A stretch of 64,000 bases of DNA from Larix kaempferi (GCA_027924585.1 BSBM01000904.1:18559501-18623500), one strand, 5' to 3'. Positions 1 through 12,050 are shown, counted from the stretch's first letter. The notes: a model not told the origin generated them from the letters alone. Numbers and translations: made by a program.

Positions 1-94
1 ATGCTGGCGATGGCAAATTGCCGTGGAAGAAGCAAACTCATCCATTGTATTGCTGCGTGACACTATCACTTCTGGCCGAAATTATTAATTCTAG
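1..94 (+). CDS. SPP: SPP exon (5' end outside window)
   Basis: Reading frame starts at position 3 and runs 30 codons plus two bases, ending in the segment LLAEIINS followed by AG of a split arginine codon. The donor is GTATAG at 95. The peptide GDGKLPWKKQTHPL is typical of the loop before the conserved helix of the SPP C-terminal domain. The exon starts before the window or very near its first base; no acceptor can be seen. Confidence 0.88.
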
Positions 95-169
95 GTATAG
101 AAATTGTATTATTCTCAAAAAGCACTATCACTTATGGCAGAAGTTATTAATTGTAGGTATATAAGTTGT
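61..169 (+). repeat. Imperfect 62-bp-period tandem duplication of an SPP exon end and its splice donor
   Basis: Bases 61 to about 107, covering the end of the exon and the donor at 95, recur with several mismatches at 123 to about 169. The second copy keeps the ATTATTAAT core and a second GTATAT donor at 157. Because 62 is not a multiple of three, use of the second donor would shift the frame. Confidence 0.75.
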
Positions 170-487
170 TTTCAAACATCTCTAACAGAGACATGGAATA
201 TCTGCTATGTGTATCAGCATTGTCTTTGCACAGGAATTGCTGAACTTGAGTTAGGAAAGAAATGTTGTGCCTGAAACTTCAAAAAATTATTTGATAAAGC
301 TCTTTCAACAATTGATGAAGTCCATTTATTTATGAAAGGATTTTTATGCTAAACATAACTCTCAACAAGTTCCAATTGAGCCTTTATTTTTTGTTCACAA
401 TGGTGTAGAGCTGTTATTGAATGAATTTGATATGCCATGTGCTTCAGGTTTGCACAGTTCCTCACTAACCATGTCTCCATTTGACAG
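95..487 (+). other. SPP intron 1
   Basis: Apart from the duplicated exon end at its start, this 393-bp stretch is unremarkable intron sequence. It has a pyrimidine-rich end before the acceptor at 486-487. I see no element in it. Confidence 0.7.
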
Positions 488-608
488 GCTTTTTACAACA
501 GTAAGAGATACTTTAGGTTTAACTTATGATGTTTCCTTTGAGCTGAGCCTTTTGGATAGGCTGAGATTTGGATGGTTTGTTATTTCAGTAACTTCAACCC
601 CAGCCAAA
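488..608 (+). CDS. SPP: SPP exon with the R-L-F-x-x-V-R-D-x-x-G-L-T-Y motif
   Basis: The exon follows TTGACAG and its first base completes the arginine codon begun at 93-94. It encodes LFTTVRDTLGLTYDVSFE and continues to TSTPAK. The R-L-F-x-x-(V/L)-R-x-x-x-G-L-x-Y pattern is the conserved substrate-binding signature of M16 C-terminal domains. The donor GTATGT begins at 609. An apparent methionine at 417 in the same frame is intron sequence, because homology begins only at 488. Confidence 0.92.
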
Positions 609-726
609 GTATGTAGCATTTGCTTTTATTAATATTCTTTTCCCCTTGTTCTTTCAAGTAGTTCATATATTGACTCTTGAAATTACCACATTATAACTGA
701 TTAATGGTAGTGCTTTTATGTGACAG

Positions 727-807
727 GTTTACAGAGCTGTGGATGCATGTAAAAGTGTTCTAAGAGGCCTACACAGTAACAAGATAACTCAGAGAGAGTT
801 GGATAGG
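727..807 (+). CDS. SPP: SPP exon (27 codons)
   Basis: The exon encodes VYRAVDACKSVLRGLHSN and continues to ELDR, which is the next helix of the SPP C-terminal domain. Its acceptor is TGTGACAG and its donor is GTACAG at 808. It is too short to appear as an open frame with its own start codon and is called from homology and phase. Confidence 0.9.
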
Positions 808-2209
808 GTACAGTCTTTCTATCTCCACCTGTTATTTCCTTCCTCGAGGGGAACCAAATTTAACTCTGGCATCTCAGATATGGCATGATGGGAAAACTAA
901 AGCAAGACAGAAAAGAGATAAATAAGAGAAGGACAAGTGATAATATGAATGGGAAGGATTAATGAACTTGAAGAAGCAAATCTAATACTATAAGTGCAGA
1001 AAAATTCCAATAGATTGTGATAATAATGATATAGAAAATTTGACACATGCAAATGCTAAGCAAGGAAAGGGTGCGGAGAAAGAAGGTGATGCAGTAGTAA
1101 TGATAGATAAGATAAGATAATATAATTTTATTAATGTCCAATGAATGACCACAAAAGTAGGTCAATGGGATTGTTTGGTACCATGATGTCAATACAAAGT
1201 GGGAGCACTAGGGCAGCTTGAAACGAACAGTATTCGTTTCCCAAATATGCACAGTAATTCAATAGCTGAATATCCAATTTGAGTAGGACAACAGATTATA
1301 ATCCATAAAGGATAGTATATAATAAATACTATTCAGATATGGTTCTGCCATATTTTTTGAAAAGTCAAGATCTGGATATGGGGAAATGACACACATACAC
1401 TGATATATATCTATATATATATATATCCAAAAGAACTCCATGAACTGAAAACATAGAAAATTCAGATTTCAAGAATCAAAGCCATTCATAATTTTGAAAA
1501 TGTACACAAAAAGAGAATTTCCATTAATATATTGTATTAGCCATAAGAGTTAAGACATGATATGTAAACATTGGTCACATATAAAATGAGGGTGTAAACA
1601 TTGACATGGCATGGAAGCATTGTAGACATGCATGCTATGTATACATCACACACATGGGACGCATCAGATTGGTGTGTTTTAGAATGGTGCATGGTTTTAA
1701 CTTTTAAATTATGGGAAAATGTTAGCATTTTAACGTCTCATACTTTTGTTTTAATTTTTTTAATCTGTTTTTAATTAAAAAATAAGTTCGTTTTGGAGGA
1801 TCCACCGGAAATTATTTCTGGTGGGATGGAAACATATCCCAGGCTGACTTTCATGTGGAACCTCAGTTTTTCAAATCTGGAAACAAGTTCTTGGTGTTTC
1901 TATCTAAAGCTTAAACCATAAACAAGTAATCTCTGAACAATTTCATATTTAAACCTTAAACTGATCACAAATAAGGGTGTGAACACAAATAACTGAATAA
2001 GTGTGTCCAACCAAAATATGTGCTTACAAAATATATGTTAATATTCAGTTTTGTTTTGGGATCCATGCTTCTACTCAGCGCTCCTTAAATTTTCATGTAG
2101 TGCTCTCTTTCGCTTTATTTTTATTCATGTATTTCCTAGGGACTTTTGTTCAATTATGTTCATAGGACTCCTTTTATGCTGATGAATTGGTTGGGAATGT
2201 GTTTTGCAG
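808..2209 (+). other. SPP intron 3
   Basis: This is AT-rich intron sequence of 1402 bp. It holds short GATAA-type repeats near 1104-1122 and a (TA)n run near 1407-1425. No protein similarity or clear inverted-repeat element was recognised. Open frames on the minus strand here are short and look random. Confidence 0.6.
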
Positions 2210-2311
2210 GCTAAAAGAACATTGTTGATGAGGCATGAGTCTGACATGAAATCAAATGCATATTGGTTAGGACTGCTAACGCACTTGCAAGCGCCATCTG
2301 TTCCTAGGAAG
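2210..2311 (+). CDS. SPP: SPP exon (34 codons)
   Basis: The exon encodes AKRTLLMRHESDMKSNAYWL and continues to HLQAPSVPRK. The acceptor is TTTTGCAG and the donor is GTTGGT at 2312. Both ends are in phase 0, so the exon joins its neighbours without a split codon. It is the last exon before the 37-kb intron 4. Confidence 0.92.
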
Positions 2312-3957
2312 GTTGGTTGAAATCTATTTTTATGTTTGAACTTCCTTTTTTTGCTTTACATCTAATAACATTTGATTTTTTAACATAACATTTGGTAGTT
2401 GAGGTTGCAAAAGATGCATTTCTTCATTAAGCATTGCTACTAATTTATGTTTCCTCAATTGCAACTAATGTGAACACACATGTTTGAATATATATTTAAG
2501 CATTATGCATCAATAATGCCATCAACAAAATTTTCTTATATTGAAATGGTTATCCAGAGAATTTAAACTTGTAGATATCCATGGTTTAGTGTGATTATGG
2601 CCGTTCGTTGTTTTGAGAGGTTTCCCCTCTTTATGTGAAAATTGTCATATTGAGATTCCCTTATGATTAAAATTTAAAACATGGCCACTAGTAGACACTG
2701 CTAGATTTGCTGATGATTGAAGGTTTTCAAGGTTTATAGTGTCCTAGTTGAGGTCAATAATGCTAGTTGCCAAGGATTAAGGGCATATACAAAGACTTTG
2801 AAATACCTTGAGATGGCAACAGAGGAGCTTAGGACCTTAGACTCTATGCTTCTATGCCAATGAAGCAGCCTTATAAGATAATATATATAAAATAAGATAA
2901 GATAAGATAAGAGTTTTAGATATTGCTGAAATGAATGCCTCACTAGCCTTGCATTTGCTTGATTAGCCAATGTCCAGTAGCTCTCTCATTATGAATTGGT
3001 CTACATTTCCGCAAAACACAATCTCAAACATAAGTACAAAGACACCTACTAAATTACTATACAGACAGTTGTAACCAACCATCCTACTAGACCCCTTGAT
3101 TGAGGTGATAGAATGTGGAAATCAAAACAATTTTGATGCCAGTGATATATACATGGCCAGTGCCACTTGAAATTTGTCATCGTCTACTCAAAGGGAGTTG
3201 GACTTCATTAATTTGTTGTTTCTCCAACTTACTATAACTAAACTCACTCCGTAAGAAAACAAGACAATACAGGAAGGGAATACCTCAATCAATTGAATAT
3301 GAGAGGTTTCCAATAAAATTTGCAGTAGCGTCATCTAACCTTATATGTCCAAGAATACAGGGGGATCAAAACCCCAATAGAGGAAATATAAGCATAGCAT
3401 TTTATCACTATTCTAGGGCTAAGAACTAAGGTTCATGATGTTTTATAGGAACTAAAACTTGTGACATTTTATACATAAATGCAATTAAAAGCATTAGAGT
3501 AATTAAATTAAAGAAATATTTCCTCATCGCTTACTATTTTTTTGGAGTAATACCCTGTATAAAATACCCTTTAATGGAGAATGGCTTGATCTCACTATGA
3601 GTGACTCCTTTTATTCATTGTATGACTCTGTAATATCCCTAGAACGTCAAATTTATATCAAACACGAGGGGTTAGAGGTCGAAACATAAGTCAATGTAGT
3701 TGGAGAGAAAGATCACTTGTGTCTTGAGAGGAAAATGCAGGCTTGGATGTGTGAAACATATTGCCCTACTATGGAATACTTATATCAGTGCAACATTTTT
3801 TTCCCCAGGTAATATATCTCTGGGAAAACCCTGAGGCACTTCCCCTCATTCTGCAGATGGTACCCATGGTAAACCTTGGATTCCTTAGGGGCAAGGGCAG
3901 GTTAGCAACAGGGCTCAAGCAGTTATAACAATATACTCATTATGAGCTCAACTATTT
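2312..3957 (+). other. SPP intron 4, first unique part
   Basis: I recognise no gene or element here. The stretch is AT-rich and has an ATAAG microrepeat at about 2876-2911. It may hold decayed repeats whose ends can no longer be seen. Confidence 0.5.
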
Positions 3958-3965
3958 ACTTACAG

Positions 3966-4293
3966 GCATAGTTACGAGAATTGGAATCGACAATAAATTG
4001 GCGAGGCAAAAGACCGAAGAGTTTGAATTGGATCGGGAAAAAATCGGGAAATACAAAAAAATAAATATATACACATATTTTGAATAAAAAAAGCACTTTT
4101 CATAGATATTCAAAATAGCCATGCCCATATACTACAACGTAGCAATAGATGTCCAAAATATATCAATTCAGGCTCCTAAGTCACATGGTTCTAGTTCGGG
4201 TTCGAGTTCGACAACAATGAAATTCGATTCGAATTCGAATTTTACAATGAGGTTTGGATAAAATTCGCCATTATATATATTTCAAAATTTTCA

Positions 4294-4360
<67 letters not shown>

Positions 4361-5091
4361 TACAATTATACATATTATTATACTTTTAGTTTTATTAATA
4401 TAACTTTTATTAATTTATAATATATATTAAATATGAGAATAATGAAACTTATATAACTTTATGGTTAATGATTTTACTTTAATGTTATATAAAATAATAT
4501 ATACATTGACGACAATTAAGTAGTTAAGATGTATAAATTTATAATACATTCATATATAAATGAATGTCTATAAATTATAACACATGAAAAATCCATAACC
4601 CTTCTATCGGATTTCCAAACTCAGGCCATCGCTCTCCTCTGCCTTCATGCCCGCCCTTCATATTTTCGAATTCACGTGATCGCCCACCTCCATTAGTTGT
4701 CGACGACGACTTACTATGATGACACCTTGATTACTGGTTGAAATTTGTGTTGGATTTGTATAAAGTTCAACGAATCTTAACAATAGCGTTCAGATTCGCT
4801 TAGATTTGAACCTCAAGCAATGAAATTTGGCTTGTGACTTTGAATTCAACAATCAAAAACACCCACAGAGAAAAAACAATCAAAATTGGGCTTTTCTTGG
4901 GCATGTTCACAAAAAATTGCGAGTTAAAATCGGGATGGAGGTTTAAGTCATGAGTTTGACATGCGTTGACTGAGTCAAACTCGGTCAACCCAAGTCAAAC
5001 TCGCAAAAGTTTAAATCGGCTCGTTTGGGCTCCGATTCCGATTTAAATAAAAAAATCGCGATTTAAACCGCGGTTTTGGTAACTATAGACT
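3966..5091. mobile_element. Probable hAT-like non-autonomous element (1.1 kb)
   Basis: The left edge reads GCATAGTTACGAG and the right edge, read on the other strand, AGTCTATAGTTACC, so both share ATAGTTAC near the tip. The flanks ACTTACAG (3958-3965) and ACTTCACAG (5092-5100) look like an 8-bp target duplication with one inserted base. Sub-terminal AATCG/CGATT motifs cluster at both ends. The interior has no transposase, only a (TA)n(GA)n tract. Confidence 0.5.
4292..4358. repeat. (TA)n(GA)n microsatellite
   Basis: An uninterrupted TA run passes directly into a GA run of about 22 units, inside the 3966-5091 element. It is likely polymorphic in length. Confidence 0.9.
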
Positions 5092-5429
5092 ACTTCACAG
5101 GGAGTAGAATTGGGTGGGGAGGATAACACGATCCCATAACTACTTGGGCTAGACCCCGTTGACAATATCAGTGCAAAATTCTGAATCAAACACTGCCATT
5201 TTTCATTTATTCTTCTTATTTTAAATTGTCTTGGTTCTGGAGTTCTACAATGTCATTCTATTGTTCCCATTTAGGAAATTTCTACAGTATTTGTATATAG
5301 GAGTTGGTGAAATCAGAATGCAAACAATCAAACATAATGCACCAGTGTTAATTTTTGAAGCCATGCATGAGATGTCTAGACTTTACCTTTTTCACTTTTT
5401 CAGAAAAGTGACGTATTATTTTCAGTGAA

Positions 5430-6466
5430 AAGTCAGTTAATCAATTTATTAATTAATTTGACTTTATTTTTCTAAAGTGAGTTTGGAATTAGGGTTTTGG
5501 AACCCTAAAGTCACTGAAGGATTATAAAAGAGAGGCAGAGGGTAAAGAAGGAAAGCGATTGACACATTCACTCATTCTGAGATTGATTGAGAGGGAGCAG
5601 ATATTCTTGAGCTGCCAAGAACAAAGAACTAGGGCACGAATTCCAAGAGAGAGGGTACACTTCCATTGTCCTGAGGACATAGACGAGGGCAGGGATTTTG
5701 AGGCAGCTTTGAGGGCTGACGTCAGCAGATTTTCAGCAAGCAGAGAGATGGTGCATGCATTCCTAGACAGCAGTACAGCAGGTTGTACAACTGCCTGCAT
5801 TTAAATCGCGAATAGAGACAAGGTGTGAAGAAACCTAATTTGTAAGTGAGTGAAAGACCTAGGGACTGGTCTGTCTAGTGATGGTTAGAGGAACTGCATT
5901 TAAGATCAGATAGATTTGAAGGCAAGTTGTACCAACAGTACAATCAACTTTTGGCTTTCTATATAGCTATACAAGCAATTTTTTGGATTTCCATACTGTC
6001 GTACAAGTGATTTTTGGCTTTCCGTACAAGTTTTCAAAGTCGTATGGAATTAAAAAAAGAGATGGGTGAGTGAGACCATATACAAAGGATTCAAAGATTA
6101 AAATAGAGCCGCTGTACAAATTAAATTTATTGCAGTGAGTTGATGGATCAAGTGAGCCACCGTACAAATTAATTCATTGTAGTACAGTACAGATTATTTT
6201 GCTTGGAGTGCTGCCAATTAAATCCATACAATCTCAGTCGCAATTCATTTTTTCCAGCTGCCTTTTCCAGTCGTATGGAATTGTAAAAAAAAATCCAGAT
6301 TGACAGCTGCCAACTGTCATTCATTAATTCAACTGTACCATCTTAGAAATCGTACGGAATTTGGGCAACATTTTTTTGGTATTTTAGATGTATGGATGAT
6401 TGTACAAGTGTCGTACAGTATCATACAGACATTGATTAATCGTTTTTTGGGTAAATTTGTTGTATG
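5430..6466 (+). mobile_element. Probable 5' LTR/leader of the old copia element A
   Basis: A TTATAAAAGAG promoter box at about 5521 is followed by a transcribed-looking leader with many GTACAA and GTCGTATGG repeats. The same kind of leader resumes at 17153, on the other side of hAT-1, and leads straight into a copia gag. I infer that this is the 5' end of that element. The outer LTR edge and the primer site could not be placed, and no matching 3' LTR was found. Confidence 0.4.
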
Positions 6467-6474
6467 GTCCAATT
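6467..6474. repeat. Target site duplication of hAT-1, left copy
   Basis: GTCCAATT occurs here and again at 17145-17152, directly bordering the two inverted ends of hAT-1. An exact 8-bp duplication is what hAT transposases make. Confidence 0.85.
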
Positions 6475-6753
6475 CAAGGTTACTCGGGAGTGGGAGCGAG
6501 AAGCGAAATTTTCAAAAGCTTCCAGTTAGAAAGCGTTGCGGAAGCGTTTCTTATATAATATATATTTTTTATATATTTTGATGCATATATGTCAACAAAT
6601 GCATGTATAATGTTGAATTAGTTATGGAAAGGATAAAAACATGAAATAAACAATAATACCATATAACATCATTCATCAATCATCAATCATTAATCATTTA
6701 CTAGTGAATTCATCAACCATAGATCCAGTATCCTTGATTCCATAAGTTATAAC

Positions 6754-7360
6754 TGTTGAGATATTGTAACTTCTAAGAATATTATATTTGTACTTTATTA
6801 TTCCGGAGATGTTTCATTCCTCCGTGAATACCTTATTATATATCCGGAGATGTTTATTCCTCCGTCAGAATGAGGTAACTTGGGTTATTAGACTTCCCTA
6901 GTGGGGGTCGGCCCTGTATGTGTTATGTGGGTCAAAGGGTTATTAGACCACCCTAGAGGGGTCGGCCCAGTCAGTTGTAATGGGGTGTTTAACCCAGTGG
7001 TTAAAGTTGGGGCCGACCTAGTTAGTGTAAGGTCATGTCGGAGTTGTGTATAAATAGAGGAGGTGTGTTCCTCATTTAACACACACATTGCACTCACTTG
7101 TGAATAGCGCATAAGTGAGAGAGAGATCTGCTGTGGAGGAGAAGGAGTTCATGCTTGTGGATTACATCTTTGTATTTGTTGGTCATCTATATTGAGGAAG
7201 CTTTGTTGGGTTTTCTTCCCCATGAGGGTTTCCCAGGATAAATTTGTGTCTCTTGTGTTTATGCTGTGCTTGTTGTTCCTTCAATGATCCTGTATATGCT
7301 ATTGTTGTGAAATGGAATGTAACACTGATATTTTTTGTCTTAGCATATTGAATCTTAACA
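6754..7360 (+). repeat. Copia-B 5' LTR
   Basis: This 607-bp repeat carries two copies of a GGGTTATTAGAC...GTCGGCC module, a TATA box and the TG...CA ends of LTRs. It differs from the downstream LTR by scattered substitutions and a 4-bp GAGA indel. Confidence 0.88.
7049..7057 (+). promoter_or_regulatory. TATA box of copia-B 5' LTR
   Basis: TATAAATAG lies about 300 bp inside the LTR, at the position expected of the U3 promoter. The same box is found in the 3' LTR (13129-13137) and in the copia-D and copia-E LTRs. Confidence 0.7.
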
Positions 7361-7372
7361 TGGTATCAGAGC
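7361..7372 (+). other. Primer binding site of copia-B
   Basis: TGGTATCAGAGC directly follows the LTR end and is complementary to the 3' end of plant initiator methionine tRNA, the usual copia primer. Confidence 0.88.
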
Positions 7373-10200
7373 TAACCTGAAGGAAGGAAATGTATGGCAC
7401 TTACGACACTTGCTTCACTTGCGACAATTTGAAGGTTAGGGTTTTGTACAACAAATACCAGTCATCGTGGCACTTTCGCTATAAATCCATTTTGGCGAAG
7501 GTTCAGGATCTGAAACCTTTACAGGTCGTAGATAACATCCCCATGTACCTTGTGTTCAAAGGACACCCTCAGATTCGTTGTACTTTGTGAGTTATGATCA
7601 GTACAAGTTAGGGTTTCTGCCTCTTCCAGATTTCAGTCATAATCAGGTGACCTAGGCAAAAAGGTCATAACTTGGGCTAGGAAGCTCCAAATGAAATTTT
7701 GTAAAAAGTGACAGGTAGTGCACAGACTGTACTTTCTCAGGTAACTTTTTCAGAGGCCGAAGTTGAACCAGTGACACGTGGCATGCCGTACAAGTTCGCT
7801 CTCCTGTTTTATCCCATAAACAGGTCACGTTGCGACACTTGGCATAACTCTCTCTCAGAGAATCCAATTGAGGTCAGACCTGTGGGGTTGGAAAGAGGAC
7901 AGGTCGGGCTACCACAGGCAGATGTTTCAGACCCTGTCGATTCGTAATTTCAAAGATGCACCAGAAACAATCAGGTACATATTTCTGTCCAAACAGAATT
8001 ATTTCTGAGCACCTCCATTTTTGGATCGCCACTACAGTGGTAAATTAGGGTTTCGGAGAAAGTTGAAATTCTTGGAATTGGAAACCACAGCTGGATGCTA
8101 CTCATCATAATCGAAATTTAGAGACCAAGACCGATTTTTTTGGTTGGGTAGAAGGCCAAGCTTAATCAAACCCTAGTTCGGGATTTTGATCGGAAAGATG
8201 GAAAATTAGGGCTTATGCAAAAGTTGGAATTTTTGAAGTCTGTGACCACGGCTGGAAGTTCCTCAGAAAAATAGAAGTTTAGAGCTTTGGATCGAACCTT
8301 TTGATTGGGCAGAAGGGTGGGCTTCATCAAACCCTAGTTCGGGATCCTGTCCAGAAGATCCAGAAGTTTCAAAGGCAATTTTGAGGGGTCAAATTTTGGA
8401 GATTTCAAAATTGAAGTATCCTAGTTTGATCAGCTCAGCAAGGCACATCTTTCCATCCATTCAGAAGTGTGAAAGTCAAAGTTTGAATTTTTAGGGTTTC
8501 TCTGACAAACCCTAATCAAGCTCCAGATCCAGTTTCAGGGGGAGATGAGGCTAAGGCCTTACATAAGAAGACTACAAGGAATCTTGACAGGTATGACTTG
8601 AGGAGATACAGGTATGTGTTCATGATTAAGTTTATAAAATGCTTGTCTTCATATGATTGAGGTTAGTACAATCTTGATTAATCTTAGAATTGTCTTATCA
8701 CCCTAGTAAAAGTATGAATGAATGTGAATGATAGAAGACATTCTTTGATCAAGGTTATATGATTGTACTAATGCACCTGTAGTGTTGTATGAGGATGATG
8801 TTGTCTGCTAACAGAAGTCAGGTACATCAAGAAAGATAAATCAAGTTCTATGACCATGATGACATAAAGACAAAGACTTATCCATAGTCTTCAAAAGCTC
8901 TACTTACGAGGTATGTATGATTTATTTCTACTATGCTTAACGTATGAGGTATGCAGGTTACTAGCACAAGGTCTCTAAATCATTGAAGAGACTAAAGATA
9001 CTGTTTGGGTATGTTAGACATAACTAAGCATTTATCTAATCCAGGTATGTTTTCCTATGTTAGAATCCTACTTTGTGCTAGGATCTTAGTATAACCATGT
9101 ATTGAATGATCATGACCATACATATTCAAGATTACTCAGAATCATAATGTTGGGATAATATTGAGCTTATACTAATGAATGTATGATTATGTATGAGATC
9201 ATGATGATGACACTAGTGCACACTTAAGCTTGCATAGTGGTCAAGGATGGATAGAAGCTCATGACATGGAAGGGAAGTAGAGACCAAGAACGAAGCAACC
9301 TCACAAGACATAAAAAAATAAGTATTTGAATTGTTATTTGAATTACTGAATAGTCTATGATATTGCTCATAATAGTTGTATGCATACTTGTATTCCTAGA
9401 ATATATCATGCTAAGTATTCATACAACATTGAACAGTATACTACTAATATGTATATGATTGGTAAGTTGGACAAACATTCCATTGTTGCTTGTCTAGAAT
9501 GATACCTCTTTGCTGACATACTAAGAGTTGTGCACACTCTCGATAGTATGTTCTGGTAGAGATGGAAGGCATCTAGATAACCACTGTATGCATACAGGAT
9601 ATGGAAAAGTGTTGTGCCAAAGTATTGGTCAAAATAGTTGCATAACCATGTGAATCATATTTGTATGCATAATAAGGTTATCATGTCAACATGATTTGAT
9701 GATTACGAAGTATTTCTAATCATGTAATTAACTTTGATCTGTAGGTAAGATCGTGAAGAATGATGAACACCGAACAAGTGATGGATGTTCAACAAGAAGA
9801 CTTACAAATCAAACATACTATAGAAGGCTCGTGACTAGAAGATTCTCTTAGAAAGAGGAAGAGGATCATGACGAGATGTTTGCTCCAAGTGGCTAGATAA
9901 GACCATTCTCCTAATGGTGTAATTGAAGAAAGCCTTGTTTGGATACCCAGGATCGATAGTTATTTGATGAGCTTAATGATCACCATGGGTGATGCGGATT
10001 TCAACCTTTGCTACAAGGTTAAAGATGGTATCTATACACAGATGACATTCAAGAAGGAACTCACCACAGAGTTTGATCTTGAGGCTCATATCAGTAGACC
10101 CATCTGACGGGAGATGGCATGGATAGATATGCAGAAGAACAATCACTGCAGAGTGTAGATGATGTTCAGTTACAAAAGGAGAGCTAATAGCTTCTTGAAA
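7373..10200 (+). other. Copia-B long leader without recognisable gag
   Basis: About 2.8 kb lie between the primer site and the first RT remnant. The leader is shared with copia-D (27629-30440) and, on the minus strand, copia-E (54420-57136). The first 230 bp can be read as a short frame from 7390, but it matches nothing I know and is stopped in the other copies. Several TAGGGTTT and CCCTAGTTCGGG motifs recur. No gag, protease or integrase motif is visible. Confidence 0.6.
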
Positions 10201-10608
10201 AGCTTGGGCTTTACCAAAAGTAAAGCTGATCCTAACCTTTACCTTAAATGATACTATTATTGTATATGGATGATCTCTTTCTGACAGGGAATGAGAAACA
10301 GATCATGGAAAGCAAGAAGAAGCTAGCTACAGAATTTAAGATGAAAGATCTCGGATTGATGCATTACTTCCTAGGTCTGGAAGTATGGCAAGGCCCAGAA
10401 GGAATCTTTCTCAACCAGGGAAAATATTTGATATGTTGGAATGCAAAGCCAAGGCCACTCCATGGATTCCAACTTTAAGTTGTTAGCTGATGACTCCTCA
10501 GAGTTAGTGGATATGACTCTGTACAGACGGATTATTGGGTCATTATTGTATTTGACAAATACCAGACCAGATATATGCTTTGCCATGAATACCTTGAGTT
10601 AGTATCTA
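10191..10608 (+). pseudogene. Copia-B reverse transcriptase fragment
   Basis: The stretch encodes SFLKSLGFTKSKADPNLYLK, then LLLYMDDLFLTGN (the Y-x-D-D active site, here Y-M-D-D), then MKDLGLMHYFLGLEVWQGP. It continues through frameshifts to LYRRIIGSLLYLTNTRPDIC before 10609. This is only the C-terminal third of a Ty1/copia RT; the part with the first catalytic aspartate is missing. Confidence 0.85.
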
Positions 10609-11202
10609 GTGGAACCTAGACAAGTTCACTTGATAGCTGGAAAGCATGTGATGAGGTACCTAAAGGGTACAATAGACTTTGGTCTATGTTATCTTGGAGA
10701 TCATGACTTCAGATTGTATGGCTACACAGATGTTGTTTGGGCAGGAAGTGTATCAGATAGGAAGAGCACATCGGGAGAATGTTATTGCTTGGGATCTGCC
10801 ATGATCTCGTGGTTTAGCAGGAAACAGTCCAGTGTGGCTCTCAATACAGCTGAAGCGGAATATATTGCTGCTTGCTCTGCTAGTTGTGAAGCAATATGGC
10901 TTCGGAAGTTGTTATCTGGTTTATTTGACTTAGAGATGGAACCCACTGAGATCCTGTGTGACAACCAGAGTTGTATCAAGATGACAGAAAATCTAGGGTT
11001 CCATGATAAGTTAAAGCACATACAGATCCGATATTTCTATATACGGGATATGGTGCAGAAAGGAGCCATCAAGATCGAGTATGTAAGCATTGACGAACAA
11101 GTTGCTGATATATTGACCAAACCTCTGTCTCGAGTAAAGTTTGAGTATTTCCGAGATAAGCTTGGTGTAGTTCAGAAGGACGCTCCTCGAAAGGGGGAGT
11201 GA
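10609..11202 (+). CDS. Copia-B RNase H domain (197 aa open frame)
   Basis: The frame contains the Ty1/copia RNase H: VMRYLKGTIDFGL, GYTDVVWAGSVSDRKSTSG (the first catalytic D retained), SSVALNTAEAEYIAA (the E of the active site), ILCDNQSCIKMTEN (the D of CDNQS) and the terminal QVADILTKPL segment followed by FRDKLGVV. It ends at a TGA just before the minisatellite region. The intact frame may reflect youth rather than function, because the rest of the polyprotein is absent. Confidence 0.9.
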   Translation: MEPRQVHLIAGKHVMRYLKGTIDFGLCYLGDHDFRLYGYTDVVWAGSVSDRKSTSGECYCLGSAMISWFSRKQSSVALNTAEAEYIAACSASCEAIWLRKLLSGLFDLEMEPTEILCDNQSCIKMTENLGFHDKLKHIQIRYFYIRDMVQKGAIKIEYVSIDEQVADILTKPLSRVKFEYFRDKLGVVQKDAPRKGE

Positions 11203-11329
11203 TGTGGTCTTATGATGAGATTGTCTGCATCGACAGTGAGGTCAATGATGTGGATACCTATATTGGTGATGCCGACATAGAGGTTGGTGGATGGTCCTTA
11301 GACAAGGTCTAAGTTGACGAGGGGATTAC

Positions 11330-11540
11330 GTCATCCTTGAACACATGTTCTAAAAGGATCCATAGACATATGGCCCGAGAAAGAAGAGGGATTGCATCAT
11401 CCTTGAACACATGTTCTAAAAGGATCCGTAGACATATGTCTCCAAGAAAGAAGAGGGATTGCATCATCCTTGAACACATGTTCTAAAAGGATCTGTAGAC
11501 ATATGTCTCCGAGAAAGAAGAGGGATTGCATCATCCCTAG
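11330..11540 (+). repeat. Minisatellite 1 of copia-B (about 66 bp x 3)
   Basis: The phrase ACACATGTTCTAAAAGGAT recurs at 11341, 11407 and 11474, a spacing of 66-67 bp. Each unit also holds a GATTGCATCATCC core shared with the following arrays. Confidence 0.85.
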
Positions 11541-11589
11541 ACTTCTGTCCCATAATTGATCCGTAGACTAGTGTCTCCGAGAATGTGGG

Positions 11590-11915
11590 GATTGCATCAT
11601 CCCCGGACTTCGGTCCCAGAATTGATCCATAGACAGATGTCTTCGAGAATGAAGTCCTTAGTGGACAAGTGGGATTGTATCTTCCCCGGACTTCGGTCCC
11701 AGAATTGATCCATAGACAGATGTCTTTGAGAATGAAGTCCTTAGTGGACAGGTGGGGATTGTATCTTCCCAGGACTTCAGTCCCAGAATTGATCCGTAGG
11801 CAGATGTCTTCGAGAATGAAGTCCTTAGTGGACAGGTGGCGATTGTATCTTCCCCGGACTTTGGTCCCAGAATTGATCCGTAGACATCTGTCTCCGAGAA
11901 TTGATGATAGAACTG
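11590..11915 (+). repeat. Minisatellite 2 of copia-B (about 84 bp x 4)
   Basis: CCCAGAATTGATCC recurs at 11615, 11698, 11782 and 11866, spacings of 83, 84 and 84 bp. Open frames on both strands here (up to 158 residues) simply read through the repeat and are not genes. Confidence 0.88.
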
Positions 11916-12050
11916 CATCGTCCCTGGATTCTTGGTTCAAAATGTACGTGATAGGACTGCATCGTCCTTGGACTCTTGGTTCAAAATGTACGTGATAGGA
12001 CTACATTGTCCCTGGACCCTTGGTTCAAAATGTACATGATGGGATTGCAT
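11916..12050 (+). repeat. Minisatellite 3 of copia-B (44 bp x 3)
   Basis: CTTGGTTCAA recurs at 11931, 11975 and 12019, exactly 44 bp apart. The unit contains a GACTGCATCGTCC core related to the neighbouring arrays. Confidence 0.85.

Noticed and set aside
417-632. Open frame from an ATG at 417 through the SPP exon to 632
   Set aside because: Homology to SPP begins at the acceptor (488) and ends at the donor (609); the extra residues on both sides are intron.
5522-5804. Overlapping 92- and 81-residue frames on opposite strands
   Set aside because: They fall in the probable LTR/leader of old copia A, just after a TATA box, and match no protein I know.
11464-11995. Frames of 158, 86 and 108 residues on both strands
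   Set aside because: They simply read through the 84-bp minisatellite (28 codons per unit), which keeps all frames open.
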